Positions 1 through 9,300 of a stretch of 64,000 nt of DNA are shown here, in pieces (position 1 is the first letter of the stretch; every line of letters starts with the position of its first letter). A program made the position numbers and the translations under genes. The notes beneath the pieces are model-generated. The model had not been told where the DNA came from and did not search any database. It was given only the letters and a program-made list of their open reading frames with translations. Origin of the DNA: Centropus unirufus (taxonomy: Eukaryota > Chordata > Aves > Cuculiformes > Centropidae); the NCBI GenBank assembly GCA_013397695.1, contig VYZI01000126.1, positions 620,001-684,000 of the forward strand, written 5' to 3'.

Positions 1-1000
1 TGATCCTGCCCTTTGCCAGCGGGTCTGCGGCCGGGAGTTCTCTTGAAAGCAGGGGACGGGCTCTTCCGCAGCTCCGGGTGCCGCACTGCCCGCGGGAGCC
101 GGGAACAACCCAGCAAAGTTCCCTGCCCGCGGGCTACAGGCCACCGAGGGCAGCGCCTGTCTCCCACTTTATTTTTCAGATGCCAGCTAAGGCAGCTCTC
201 TGCCTGCGCTGCAGGGCTGCAGGTGCTCTCGGGCAGACCCAGCTGTGTACACCCACCGCCTCTCCCGTCCCTGGCACACAGGACGATGCCCAGCCTGGAG
301 GCTTGCAAACGCCGGGCCAGGACCCCCTTTGACTTTCTTCCAAACGCTGCTCCCAAACGCCCTGACAAGGTGTTGACTGTCTATGGCGCCTTGCCATAGC
401 TAGGGCGAGCGGCATGGGGCTCGAGGCCCCGGTACTGTCCCGTCACACAACACACTTGCCTAGCGGGGTAATGGCAGGGAGTGCGTGGCACCTCCGCGTT
501 TACAAAAAAAAAAAAAAAAAGACCGAAGACGGGATGCGGACGGATGAAATTGCGTCTTCGCAAAGGTACGGTGCAAGTGCGGGGAAGGACGGAGGACAGG
601 TGCCAGCACTGGCATCTTCTGCGATGTCAGAGCTTTCCCGTGCAGCCAACTTTCGCGGGAGCCGGCTGGGGGCTACCGACCCGCCGTTCCCCTCGCCCTG
701 CCCGTCGAAGCGGCGGTCCCGGCCCCTGCCTCTCTCCCAGCTCGAGTTTACTTCGGCTGACTTAGGGGCGGGAAAGCAACCCCTGAAGAAGCACCTGAAA
801 AAAGTTTAGGCGTGCTAGGGGCTAGCAGCGGCGGGACGGCAGGGAGTGGGGCATCCCGGGCCGGGCGTGCGGGGCTGAGGCTGCTCCCTCCGGGGGGCGC
901 GGCGGGGCAACCCTGCTTCCTGTCGCTTATTTCTCTCTCTCCTGGACGCGGGGGGCTGCCCGGTGCAGATCCCGCTTTTCTCTCCTCGCTTTTTAATTAC
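1..1000. other. CpG-rich island, patch 1 of the 1-6.4 kb cluster
   Basis: The stretch is GC-rich with frequent CpG dinucleotides, especially between about 640 and 960, and changes abruptly to AT-rich DNA after about 980. CpG is depleted in most of the window, so this density suggests DNA unmethylated in the germline, as at promoters and Polycomb-bound developmental loci. Open frames of up to about 130 codons occur on both strands, which GC-rich DNA produces by chance. None starts with a recognisable domain. I see no clear TATA box, and a CpG-island promoter would not need one. The island may continue beyond the left edge. A first exon or untranslated exon could lie here but cannot be picked out from sequence alone. 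Confidence 0.7.
504..520 (+). repeat. Poly-A run (17 A)
   Basis: An uninterrupted run of 17 adenines lies inside GC-rich DNA. No retroelement or processed-gene sequence precedes it, so it reads as a simple mononucleotide tract rather than a retroposon tail. A coding frame through it gives only a lysine run and is not credible. Confidence 0.9.
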
Positions 1001-1199
1001 CCTTCTGAATTTGAATGGATTATTCTTTGGAAGATATGACAGGGTTTAAAGCTCTCATTACATATCAATAGACGGAACCTTTGCACAGAGGTTGTCTTCA
1101 TTCTTTAGCGTGTGAGCAATAGCTGTTGCTCCCTGGCTCTGGCTTTCCATGGACACACAAACATACACGGACTGGCTGTCTTTAGTGACCCACGAAGCA

Positions 1200-1440
1200 G
1201 AACCCAGACGTGGGAACCGCGTTGTTCCGTGGGGCTCGGGAGGGTGCTGGTGGATGGTGTATTTTGTGCCCGGTGTCACGGGGAGGCTGTGCGCGGCGGG
1301 GGCGGGTCACTGGGACACGCCGTGCTCGTGTAGCAGCTGAAGCTGCGCTGCCGTGGGGAGGGCGCGCGTGTTCGTGGTCGTGGAATTCCGGGAACGCCGT
1401 GGGCTGCGCACGGAGTAAGCCCCGCGGTGCTGGCTGAAGG
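1200..1440. other. CpG-rich patch 2
   Basis: A short GC-rich patch with dense CpG, strongest at about 1265-1440, is separated from the first island by about 200 bases of ordinary AT-rich sequence. Open frames of up to about 150 codons overlap here on both strands, in different frames, without recognisable domains. I treat them as compositional. Confidence 0.6.
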
Positions 1441-1466
1441 TGTATGGGCTGGGGAGTGGCGAGGGA

Positions 1467-1483
1467 GTGTGTGTGTGTGTGTG
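1467..1483 (+). repeat. (GT)n dinucleotide repeat
   Basis: About eight and a half GT units, followed by GCATGCAG. It is a short microsatellite at the downstream edge of the second CpG-rich patch. Confidence 0.9.
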
Positions 1484-1529
1484 CATGCAGGGGGAAGGGG
1501 GTGTTTGTGTGTCAGTGCATCGCCCTTCC

Positions 1530-2110
1530 ACAATGTCAGCGTAATTATCTAGCTGAAACATTCTCAAATGGCAAAAAGTTGCAAAATACATCGACCTCCC
1601 TGAGATGAGAAGGAGCCAGTTCCAGAGCTGTGCAACCATCATGCTTTTTTCAATACATTTTAAACAAGAGGATCTAGCGAGTGATTCCGATTCAATACAC
1701 ATAATCAGTTTGGAAGTCCTATTTCCATTTGAAAACAGGCCTATTTGCAATCATGAGGGCCGGACATGCTGGAAGATACAGGACGCATTCAGAGTAGGTG
1801 GTAGGTGAGAGAATCTACAAACCAGCACCAAATATTTTCTATTCGCTGCGGATCTTTTACATGATACTTTAATCACGACGAATTTTTAATATAATATTCT
1901 CGTTTAAAATATTACTTAATTGCTTTAGAAAGCAAGGTTTTAACCTACATTGAGACTCCCCGTTAGGGAGGGGGTGGGGGAAACCCCCAAACAACCAAGG
2001 AAAGAATGGTGATTGGAAAAGCATGCTGATTGTCCTATCAGTCTCTTAGGGTTAATAGTAATTTAATCAAGAATACACCGGGTAAATTATTCCAGAGGAA
2101 AAGGTAACTT
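1530..2110. other. AT-rich spacer between CpG patches, possible conserved noncoding DNA
   Basis: There is no gene here. The sequence is repeat-free and AT-rich, with many short homeodomain-like ATTA or TAAT cores (for example near 1540, 1700 and 2050) and ATTGG (CCAAT-type) motifs near 2012-2030. It lies between CpG-rich patches, a position where regulatory elements of developmental genes are often found. A G-rich tract at about 1964-1979 is followed by a small GGGGG-AAA-CCCCC hairpin. Conservation is inferred from texture only. Confidence 0.3.
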
Positions 2111-2114
2111 GTTT

Positions 2115-2480
2115 TTTAAAGCAAGGGCCGGAGGAAGGAGAGTTGCACCGGGGTATAAAGAGGAGCCAGCGTCCGCCAAGCCCAGAGCCCGGCAACAAAA
2201 CCCGCGCTGCCCTAGAAAAGCCCCATCCAGCGGGGCAGCCCGTGCATCCCGCCAGCGGGGTCCGCGGCGGCCCAGGGCTCCCCGCGGTCCTCTCCCCTGA
2301 GACCCCCATCCTGTCTCGCTGACAGATTGGGAAAAGGAAGCACAAAAGCCAGACGGCAGAGGCTGGGGAGTGATTTGGCCTCAGGGAGGGCAGACCTCCC
2401 CTCTCGCTTCGCCCCCCGCGGCAATCCCCGCTCGGAGCAGGCGCTGCACTTCTCCGCCTCCGCTTTACTCTAGAGCAGTT
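2115..2480. other. CpG-rich patch 3
   Basis: The GC-rich stretch begins just before a TATAAAG box and runs to a T-run at about 2481. CpG is frequent at about 2170-2300 and 2400-2460. No open frame has recognisable protein similarity. The combination of a TATA element and a CpG-rich downstream segment makes it the best core-promoter candidate in the left cluster, reading left to right. Confidence 0.55.
2154..2160 (+). promoter_or_regulatory. Candidate TATA box
   Basis: TATAAAG sits in a GC-rich context, GGGGTATAAAGAGGAGCC. Such a box would place transcription initiation about 25-30 bases downstream, near 2180-2190. No downstream coding exon is visible, so if it is used it would start a noncoding or long 5' untranslated transcript. 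A single 7-bp match is weak evidence. Confidence 0.25.
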
Positions 2481-2489
2481 TTTTTTTTT

Positions 2490-3340
2490 AATTCCTCAAG
2501 TGCCCGAAGCCAAGAGAAAGCCAGGAGGCCTGTGTGTCCTCCATCGTAATCATCCTGCAGGAGACGAGCGGGCAGAAAAGTTGAAGCTCACCTGCGGGTA
2601 ACCAACAGCGAAATAAAGGCTCTCCCAACCCCGCACAGAGCACATTAATTGGCATTTCCGATTTCCCTCATTTACTTGTTTATGTGACTGCGCGCGCCGC
2701 TCGCGGCGCGTTGTGGCTGCAGGCAGCGTCCCAGCCCCGGTCCCAGCCCTCCACCCCGTTTTCTGCTTGGATTTTGAGAGCAGACACTTGCTACTTGCAG
2801 CTAAATACCGTGGGCCGTCCCAGTCACAGCAGCCCTGCTTTTCCCGGCTCCCACCCTCCGCCGCGCTGTTTTATTCTCTTCCACTTCAAAGGGTCAAATC
2901 AGCTCTCGGGAAGGTAGAGGGGGTGTGCGTGTAAATAAATAAATATTTGAATAAATACGGTACTGCTGTAGAAAGTTGAGTTAGGCTTACAAGAGGTACA
3001 GACTGTTATTACTGACTTGCAAATGCACACGCACCCACGAGGATGACAGACGGGCTGGTGCAGAGCCCTGTGCTCCTCGGCACCCTTTGGAGGGCTCTGC
3101 CAGGCCAGGGGGCTGTCCAGGGCGCAGTCGGGCAGAGTCTCCCATGCTCGCAGGCTACGAGGGTCCCTGATGTTCCCCCAGCCCTTTCTCCATTCTCTGC
3201 TCCCCGTGGCGGGTAGCACCTTCCTACCCCCCAAAATCGCTTTTTCCTAGGCAAAAAAAAAAAAAAAGAAAGAAAGAGCAGGAAAACTTGTCACCATTGG
3301 CATTTCTACCTTGCTCCCTCCAGGCCGCCAAGGAAGGATC
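2490..3340. other. Mixed GC/AT segment without a gene
   Basis: Most of this segment is unremarkable. It contains a GC-only inverted repeat at 2693-2710, a short (TAAA)n tract near 2932-2945, and an A-run of 15 at 3253-3267 that passes into GAAA units. The flanks of the inverted repeat are moderately CpG-rich. Open frames of 70-111 codons on both strands show no domain. Confidence 0.5.
2693..2710. repeat. GC-only inverted repeat (8-bp arms)
   Basis: The arms CGCGCCGC and GCGGCGCG are perfect reverse complements separated by TC. This compact hairpin or palindromic binding site is made only of G and C and carries several CpGs, inside the left CpG cluster. Confidence 0.7.
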
Positions 3341-3860
3341 CCCACTCCCCGCTCCACGCCAGCTAATTAGGTCTGAGCCCTAATTAGGGCTCGGGCCAGA
3401 CGGCCTGGTAAGGGGCCGGCTGCAGGAGGGCCCCAAAGGCTGCGCTCCGTGCTTTGAAGCGTTTCCTCCCCGGCTCGGAGCATCCCAGTGACACACCTGT
3501 TCTGCCCCACGCGTCCCCCCTGAAAACAAATGGGTGCTGGTCTCTTGGAGGACCCTGTCCATGTCCAGCCAGGCGCCGGGGACAGGGAGTTTCTCCGGGC
3601 TGGCATCACACTCGCGAAGCGAATTTGTGGTGGTCACGGGAGCGGCAGGACACTCTTCAGAGGAAAGGAGGGAAAGGGCCTTGCCAGGCGGCGGGCGAGA
3701 GGTGGCCACGGAGTGCGGGCTCCCGACCCACTGGAGCCCCGGAGCAGCCCGCACCGCCGGGCGGGGAAGGATGCCCTTACTCTGGTTCCGCGGTCGTCGC
3801 TCTTTCCGAGGAGGAGCAGCTCTCCCCCCCCGTATCCCCACGAAGATGACAGAGTGAGAA
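3340..3860. other. CpG-rich patch 4
   Basis: A GC-rich stretch with frequent CpG, densest at about 3650-3850, drops sharply to AT-rich sequence after about 3860. Overlapping open frames of 87-153 codons occur on both strands, as expected by chance at this composition. An 18-bp palindrome centred on TAATTA lies at its left edge. I see no splice-flanked reading frame with recognisable homology. Confidence 0.6.
3375..3392. promoter_or_regulatory. 18-bp perfect palindrome centred on TAATTA
   Basis: GAGCCCTAATTAGGGCTC is its own reverse complement. The TAATTA core is the classic homeodomain recognition core and permits binding on both strands. A second CTAATTAG lies about ten bases upstream, at 3362-3369. 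Two such cores so close in otherwise GC-rich DNA suggest a homeodomain-bound regulatory site. The sequence match is certain and the function is inferred. Confidence 0.45.
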
Positions 3861-5640
3861 GGTGGGCATGGGATGGAAAAGGAGGAATAAAGGGCACCTG
3901 TTCAGTTAGGAAAAGTTGTTTCCCAGCTCAGAAACCGACGGTTTACTCCCCCGAGTTGTCCCATAGAAAGTAAGCACTGAGAAAAAGAAGTAGTTTTTGG
4001 CCCCATGCGTTTTTCTCCTCATGCCACGCCAATTTGTTCGTAGTTCACCCCGCTGGATCGTGCCTAATTTCTCATCGCTTGGCAAAAATATCACAGGGAT
4101 CCCAGGAGAACAGGGAAAGGATGCCGGTCCGATTTCCTTTTTACACAATTTCCAAAGAATACCTTATTTTTTTTGGAAATACGGAGATACGTTACCTGCC
4201 TGTCGTGGGAGGTCAAATCTTTACCCGTATCGGTTTCATTGCCCCGAAACTGACCCAGTGATGTGTCACCTCCCCCCCCCCCCCAAGTAGTATCATCTGT
4301 TCTCCCAAATAGACCCTAGTTCCCCTTGGCATTTAAGAACATCCACCACCCACCCTCGGCCGGCCGCCGCTGCATTTTATCTCCCCCGATGTATAATGCG
4401 CTCCAAGAAAACTTGCAGCTCGTCGACAAGCCATCCGCTTATTTTATTATCAATGATTTTCAAGGGACAAATGGAAGGTTTGATCTCATAGCGGTTAGGC
4501 AGGCAAGATTCCCACTTAACCCAATCGTCGCCTTCCAAGTGGGAGACTGCAGAACTGCGACCTCATTTCCGTACGTTACCGAGCTCAGACCGCGCACCCA
4601 GAGCTTCCCTGGGCAAAAGGCGAACGTTTTGTGAACTAGCGTGACCTAAAAATTAGTGGTGCTACAACTGTGTGTGTATCCCCCGAGTTAACAAAAACCT
4701 CCTGCAAAAGCTTGTGTCCGCCTACATGTTAAGGTGTGCTCTGATGTGTGCTTTATATAAGTGTGTTCCTGGAGAAAAGGGATGACTTTCGTGTGAATTC
4801 GATTTATTCAAATATACAATAGAGAGCCTTACTAAATCAGGGTGAGATTTGCTGGGAGACAGAGGCAATTTAGTATATAGCGAATGACAGAAAGAGAAAA
4901 AAATATCTCATTAAAAACAAAACTTAGTAGAGGAGGGTATGCTGGGAAAGGCTGCCTGTTTCTGTGTATCGTTTGCCAATATGCAGCCGGACTTTTTATT
5001 TCTCTTTATTTAGATATTCGTTTCATTCAAATATTCACTCCTGGACAATGGTCAAACTACCGATGGGATGGAGACATTTTGAGGTATTGGACAAGAAACC
5101 ACCCGTTGTTCTAAGGTCTCTGCATGAGTTTTTAAATGAAGGATCCTGGAGGGACAAATAAAGGGGAAAAAAAGTGAAACGCCACCCATCCAAATGACCA
5201 ACACTTAAAAAAAAAATTCTGTTGCTAATATGTCAAAGAACAAAGGGATGAATACTTCTTATGCTCAATGAATATAAATTAAATACCAAAACATCTTTAA
5301 GAATAAAAAAGAGCAGGTGATGTATTTTTATTAAATATTTCACATACCAAAAAAAATTATACCTTTTATATGTACTTGTCCTTAACCTTTAAAAGCAACT
5401 GCTGTAAATACAAGATCCGTACTTTCTCTAATAGATTTTACTAGGAACTGGTGACAGAGAACTGATTTTTTTTCTATTAGGCTTTAGTACATCTTTGTTG
5501 CAGGCCTGCAGAATGACCAGGGATTAGATTTGCATCTCTTAGACTCCCTGTGTGGTCTTTGTAAGAAGCTTGTAACTGTTAAAAATGACTTGTTAGGAAG
5601 CGTGTGGGCTCTCATCTCTTTGCTTTTGACAGAATGATTG
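3861..5640. other. Gene-free stretch between CpG patches
   Basis: AT content rises from left to right. The longest open frame (4326-4634, 102 codons) matches no family I know. A run of 13 C lies at 4272-4284. A perfect POU octamer ATTTGCAT lies at 5528-5535. I see no interspersed repeat. Confidence 0.5.
4272..4284 (+). repeat. Poly-C run (13 C)
   Basis: An uninterrupted run of 13 cytosines. It is a mononucleotide tract liable to length errors in sequencing. Confidence 0.9.
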
Positions 5641-5865
5641 TGAAATTCAGATTGTTCTTATAGGCTTTAGCCTGCAGATTCCACCTGAACCTTAAGCAAT
5701 TAGAGCCTAATCTCAGTGCAATCATATTTGAGTTAGGATTTGATGCACTTTGTTTACTTCAATTAAAAAGCTACGGAATATTTCGGAGCAGTTTTAAAGT
5801 GATATTCTCGAGGCATTAGGGATTTTTATTTTTATTTTTTTCAAACCCTGAATGTTATCCTCATC
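5640..5865. other. Possible conserved noncoding element beside CpG patch 5
   Basis: A repeat-free, AT-rich segment directly abuts a CpG-rich patch. It is dense in homeodomain-type cores (AGCAATTAGAG near 5695 and CAATTAAAAAG near 5760) and has no reading frame. The juxtaposition with CpG-rich DNA resembles a promoter-proximal regulatory element. Evidence is texture only. Confidence 0.25.
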
Positions 5866-6330
5866 GCCCCATCGCCCGGCGGTTTTGAGTGCAAAGCACT
5901 CGTCGGGTTCCGCGAGCCGAACTGAAGAGGAAACAGCAGGGAAGAAAAAACAAGCTGAAATTCCTTACGAGGCGGAGGGGTGAAGATCTCGGCTGCACCC
6001 CCTTCTCTTTGGAGCCGGCGGGATGAGCGGCGTGCCCTAGGGCCGGGCCCCCTTCGCTTACGAGCGGGCAAATCTCGGCGGGGGTTGGGGGGGGCCTTGG
6101 TTTGATGCTAAAGCCATTGCGGGCGGCGGGCGTTCGCGGGAGCGGGGTGCGGTTTTTTTCCCGACGTGAGGCTCCAGCTGCCCCCCTCCCGCCCCGCCGC
6201 CCCCGCCGGCCGCCTGGGGTTTGTGGCACGGTCGCCTTTGCACCACCGGGCAGCTTCAACGCACCCCTGGTGTAACACAGTTTCCAAAACAGCCCCCCCC
6301 TAGAAGAGCTCTCCGAGCCACACCACCTGC
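5866..6330. other. CpG-rich patch 5
   Basis: A GC-rich, CpG-dense stretch, strongest at 5990-6230, contains G-runs at about 6080-6094 (GGGGG-TT-GGGGGGGG) that could form a G-quadruplex. It is the last patch of the left cluster; to the right the sequence is AT-rich for almost 20 kb. A minus-strand open frame of 183 codons (5861-6412) is the longest frame in this part but is low-complexity in Arg, Pro and Gly and matches nothing I know. Confidence 0.6.
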
Positions 6331-6361
6331 CTGCAGCGGCCTGATAATTCCGAATTGGAGA

Positions 6362-6368
6362 TATAAAA
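6362..6368 (+). promoter_or_regulatory. Candidate TATA box at the edge of CpG patch 5
   Basis: TATAAAA in the context AGATATAAAATGG lies about 30 bases beyond the GC-rich patch. It would direct initiation near 6390. A pyrimidine-rich acceptor-like sequence ends at 6584, followed by no long reading frame. Support is limited to the motif and its position. Confidence 0.2.
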
Positions 6369-6399
6369 TGGTGAAATGGGAAACCTGTACTCGGAGGGG

Positions 6400-9300
6400 T
6401 TCTTTTCTCCATCGGACAACGTGTTTCTGTTTGTTCTCAGGTTTCATGTGGTCAGCCTAAGAAGAATGCTCTTTAGTGACGTTCACATAATTCTGGTTTT
6501 CAAGTGCCATCCTCTCACATCAGAGCTATTTTCTTTAAACTGAAACGTTTTGTTTCTTTTCTCTTCTTCTTTTTTTTCTCTCAGTCATTAGGACTTTTCA
6601 GAAAGCCCTCATGAAGTCTCTGTGAATCCAATCCTAAACTTTCCAAAATGCTTTAAAATTTGCGGTTCTTCTTTAAAAAGTTGGGGACATTTTTTTTCCC
6701 CTGCTGTGACACATTTTCCTCCGGTATTCTCTGTTAAGATAGTCTGGGCCAGATCCTGTTCCCACTGAAGCTACTATTCGAGACCTCCCCCTGCTCTCAG
6801 CAGAATAGGTTAAAGCTCTTCCATGCTAATAGAGGTTTAATAGCATCAGCACATGCCCAGCAACCAACGTTATAACCTTGACCCGGTGAGGTGCAATGAT
6901 ATTACTCCTAAAGTTATCCTGCATTTCCTTGGTGACAGCAAGCAGCTCTTCATCACCTCTCACAACCCACAATAACCCACAGGCAGTGATACCAATAACC
7001 CACTGCTCTTTTGGCATTCATTTCCTTCATAAGTCTACTCTAAAAATAGTAGGACAATAAGAATAGTGTCTGCTTCTTTTTGCCCAGTCAGCTTAAACTG
7101 CTCAGAATGTTCCAACTCGACAGTGGCTGCTGAAGTAAAAAGTCTTGTTTTTAAAAGTGAGTTAGTTACCCTCTGAGCAGTCCCTCTCTTGATGCTGTGT
7201 GCAGTATTGAGCACTGGTGTGGAACATCAAGAGCTCTGGTGTGTATCCTGCTCCACAACTTCACTGTAAAGCTTGCTCTGTTTGACCTGAAAACTTCTTT
7301 ACAGGTAGTGTTGTAGCAGTCCAGTCCAGTTTTATCACTTAAAACCTTCGTATCAGGGCTGTAGGAGGGACACAAACTAGACATTTTTTTCTACTTTTTT
7401 TTTTCCAGAAAAAAACCCAACCTTGCAGAAGGCTTGCAGGATTATTTTTAAACCTCAGATTTTCACTACTTCCTTAGACTCGCAGTATGTTACAGTTTGT
7501 CTTTTCCTTTCAGTTCATAATCACGATCATAGTTTTTCCTTACAAAACTTGAGGTTTAACATGACATGTCTGTATTTCTGTAAACTAAAGTGCTCTTCAG
7601 ACCTTTCTTATCACAATATGGAGATATATTCACCAAATAATCGTTGCTCTAAGAAAATAAAACAGTGAAAATCAGGGATACTCTCTGCAGTGGGCAGAGA
7701 TACACCAAATCAACTGATTATAATATTAAGAAAATAATTATTTTAAAAAGTGTTACGCAGACAAATATGTCCTCTTCCTGCAGTCTGAAGAAATGGACAG
7801 TTCTTGCTTAAAAGGCTGCTTAACACATGAAAGCAACCCAGTTTACAACTTAACTTGTTCAAAATGAGTGATGCTATGACAAGGTTTCTGGGGGTAGCAG
7901 TCCAAGAGTAAGGCAATAACTCTGCTGCCCCTTCTCTTTCCCCTGCAGTGCCTGTGATTGTGTGTACGTGGGATGTTCACAGAAAGTAAAAGGCAGAAAC
8001 AGCTGAGTAAAAGGCAAAGATAATACAAACAAAGGTTCTACTCTGACAAATGAAATGGAAATGTACAGTACTATTGCTGTTTAAGACAGAACTAAGGACT
8101 AGAGAAGCATTAAAGGAGAGCATAAAGTGAGCAGGTAGAGGTGTTACTTTCCTCAATATACTAGTAAAACTATGGATGTAAAGAAAAATGCTTAGTAGAC
8201 AGGTAAACCCCCCTGAAAAATAAAATACAAGCATTTTTTTCTTCTATTATCTCATTCGAGATTAGGATAATGGGAGGTACTGGCCTAAGAATGGGAAGCA
8301 AGCATGAAGAAATAACAAGGAGCAATGCTGACATGTGCAAAGGTCTGCAAAAACCACGTGGACGATAAGAATGTTGATCCTGTTCTCCAAAGACTCTTCA
8401 TCCAATCCTTACTAGAAAAAGGAGGCTGCTGGTTCAGACTGCATTTGAGTAAGCACGGTTGAGAGTCTATTTGGATGATATTGGTAGTCCAGTTTCACTA
8501 AGGAAAGACAGGTTTTCCAACACCGAAATGCAGAAAATTTACATGCTGGAATAGAGGATGGAGTAAAGGGGTCAAGGGTAATGAGTCTCTGAATTATGCT
8601 GAGGTGTACCAACAGGCTCTTTTGATATGAAAACTGAAATACAACTTACACCCAATAGCTTCCTAGGTTGCAGAGAAGGTCTTTCCAGCTAGAGAAAGGG
8701 TGGTTCCTGTGTTATAAAAGCAGATCTGCGGAAAAGTTTGATATAGGGCTTCAAAACATCCAGAAATGGCTTTGCTTTGCTGACGTTAATGGAAAAGCTT
8801 TCTTAGCATCTGAAGAAGCAATTACATTACTCCGCTAGTGAGTATTTTAGGGAAGCTCAGAAGTGAGAACAGATTTGACTGCTGCAGGAACCAGTGAAGG
8901 CCAGTTCCAGGCACCCTCGATAAAGCTGCACACAGAACAACAGCGGGATTTTGCATTTAGTATGATTCTGAAGTCCTCTGTGTTACAGGTACCTTCTAGT
9001 GAAGAAGCCATAGCATGAGTTTTACTGCCTTATTTAATTTTTTATAGGGCTAGTGCCACATGGACAGATCTATAGATCTAGAGTAAAACCTGGTCTGTCT
9101 AGTGCTGGCTTATATGTTTAATGTACTGGGATACAGTGAGTGGTATGTCTGTAGAAAAGAAGGCCTCAGTGACAAAAGCATTTCAGTATTTTTTCCTATT
9201 TCTCTTACTTAACAATTCAGTTAGGTCAAACCCAGATTTCAAGGCTGCTTTACAAGACATAAGCCACAAAGAAATAATGTTCCACAGCAATATAAATAAT

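Noticed and set aside
3380..3841. Minus-strand open frame of 153 codons, with several overlapping frames on both strands
   Set aside because: Lies in CpG-rich DNA where stops are rare, low-complexity in Arg, Pro, Gly and Ser, with no domain and comparable frames on both strands.
5861..6412. Minus-strand open frame of 183 codons, the longest I noted
   Set aside because: GC-rich, Arg/Pro/Gly-biased translation without recognisable domain, signal peptide or splice context. Compositional.
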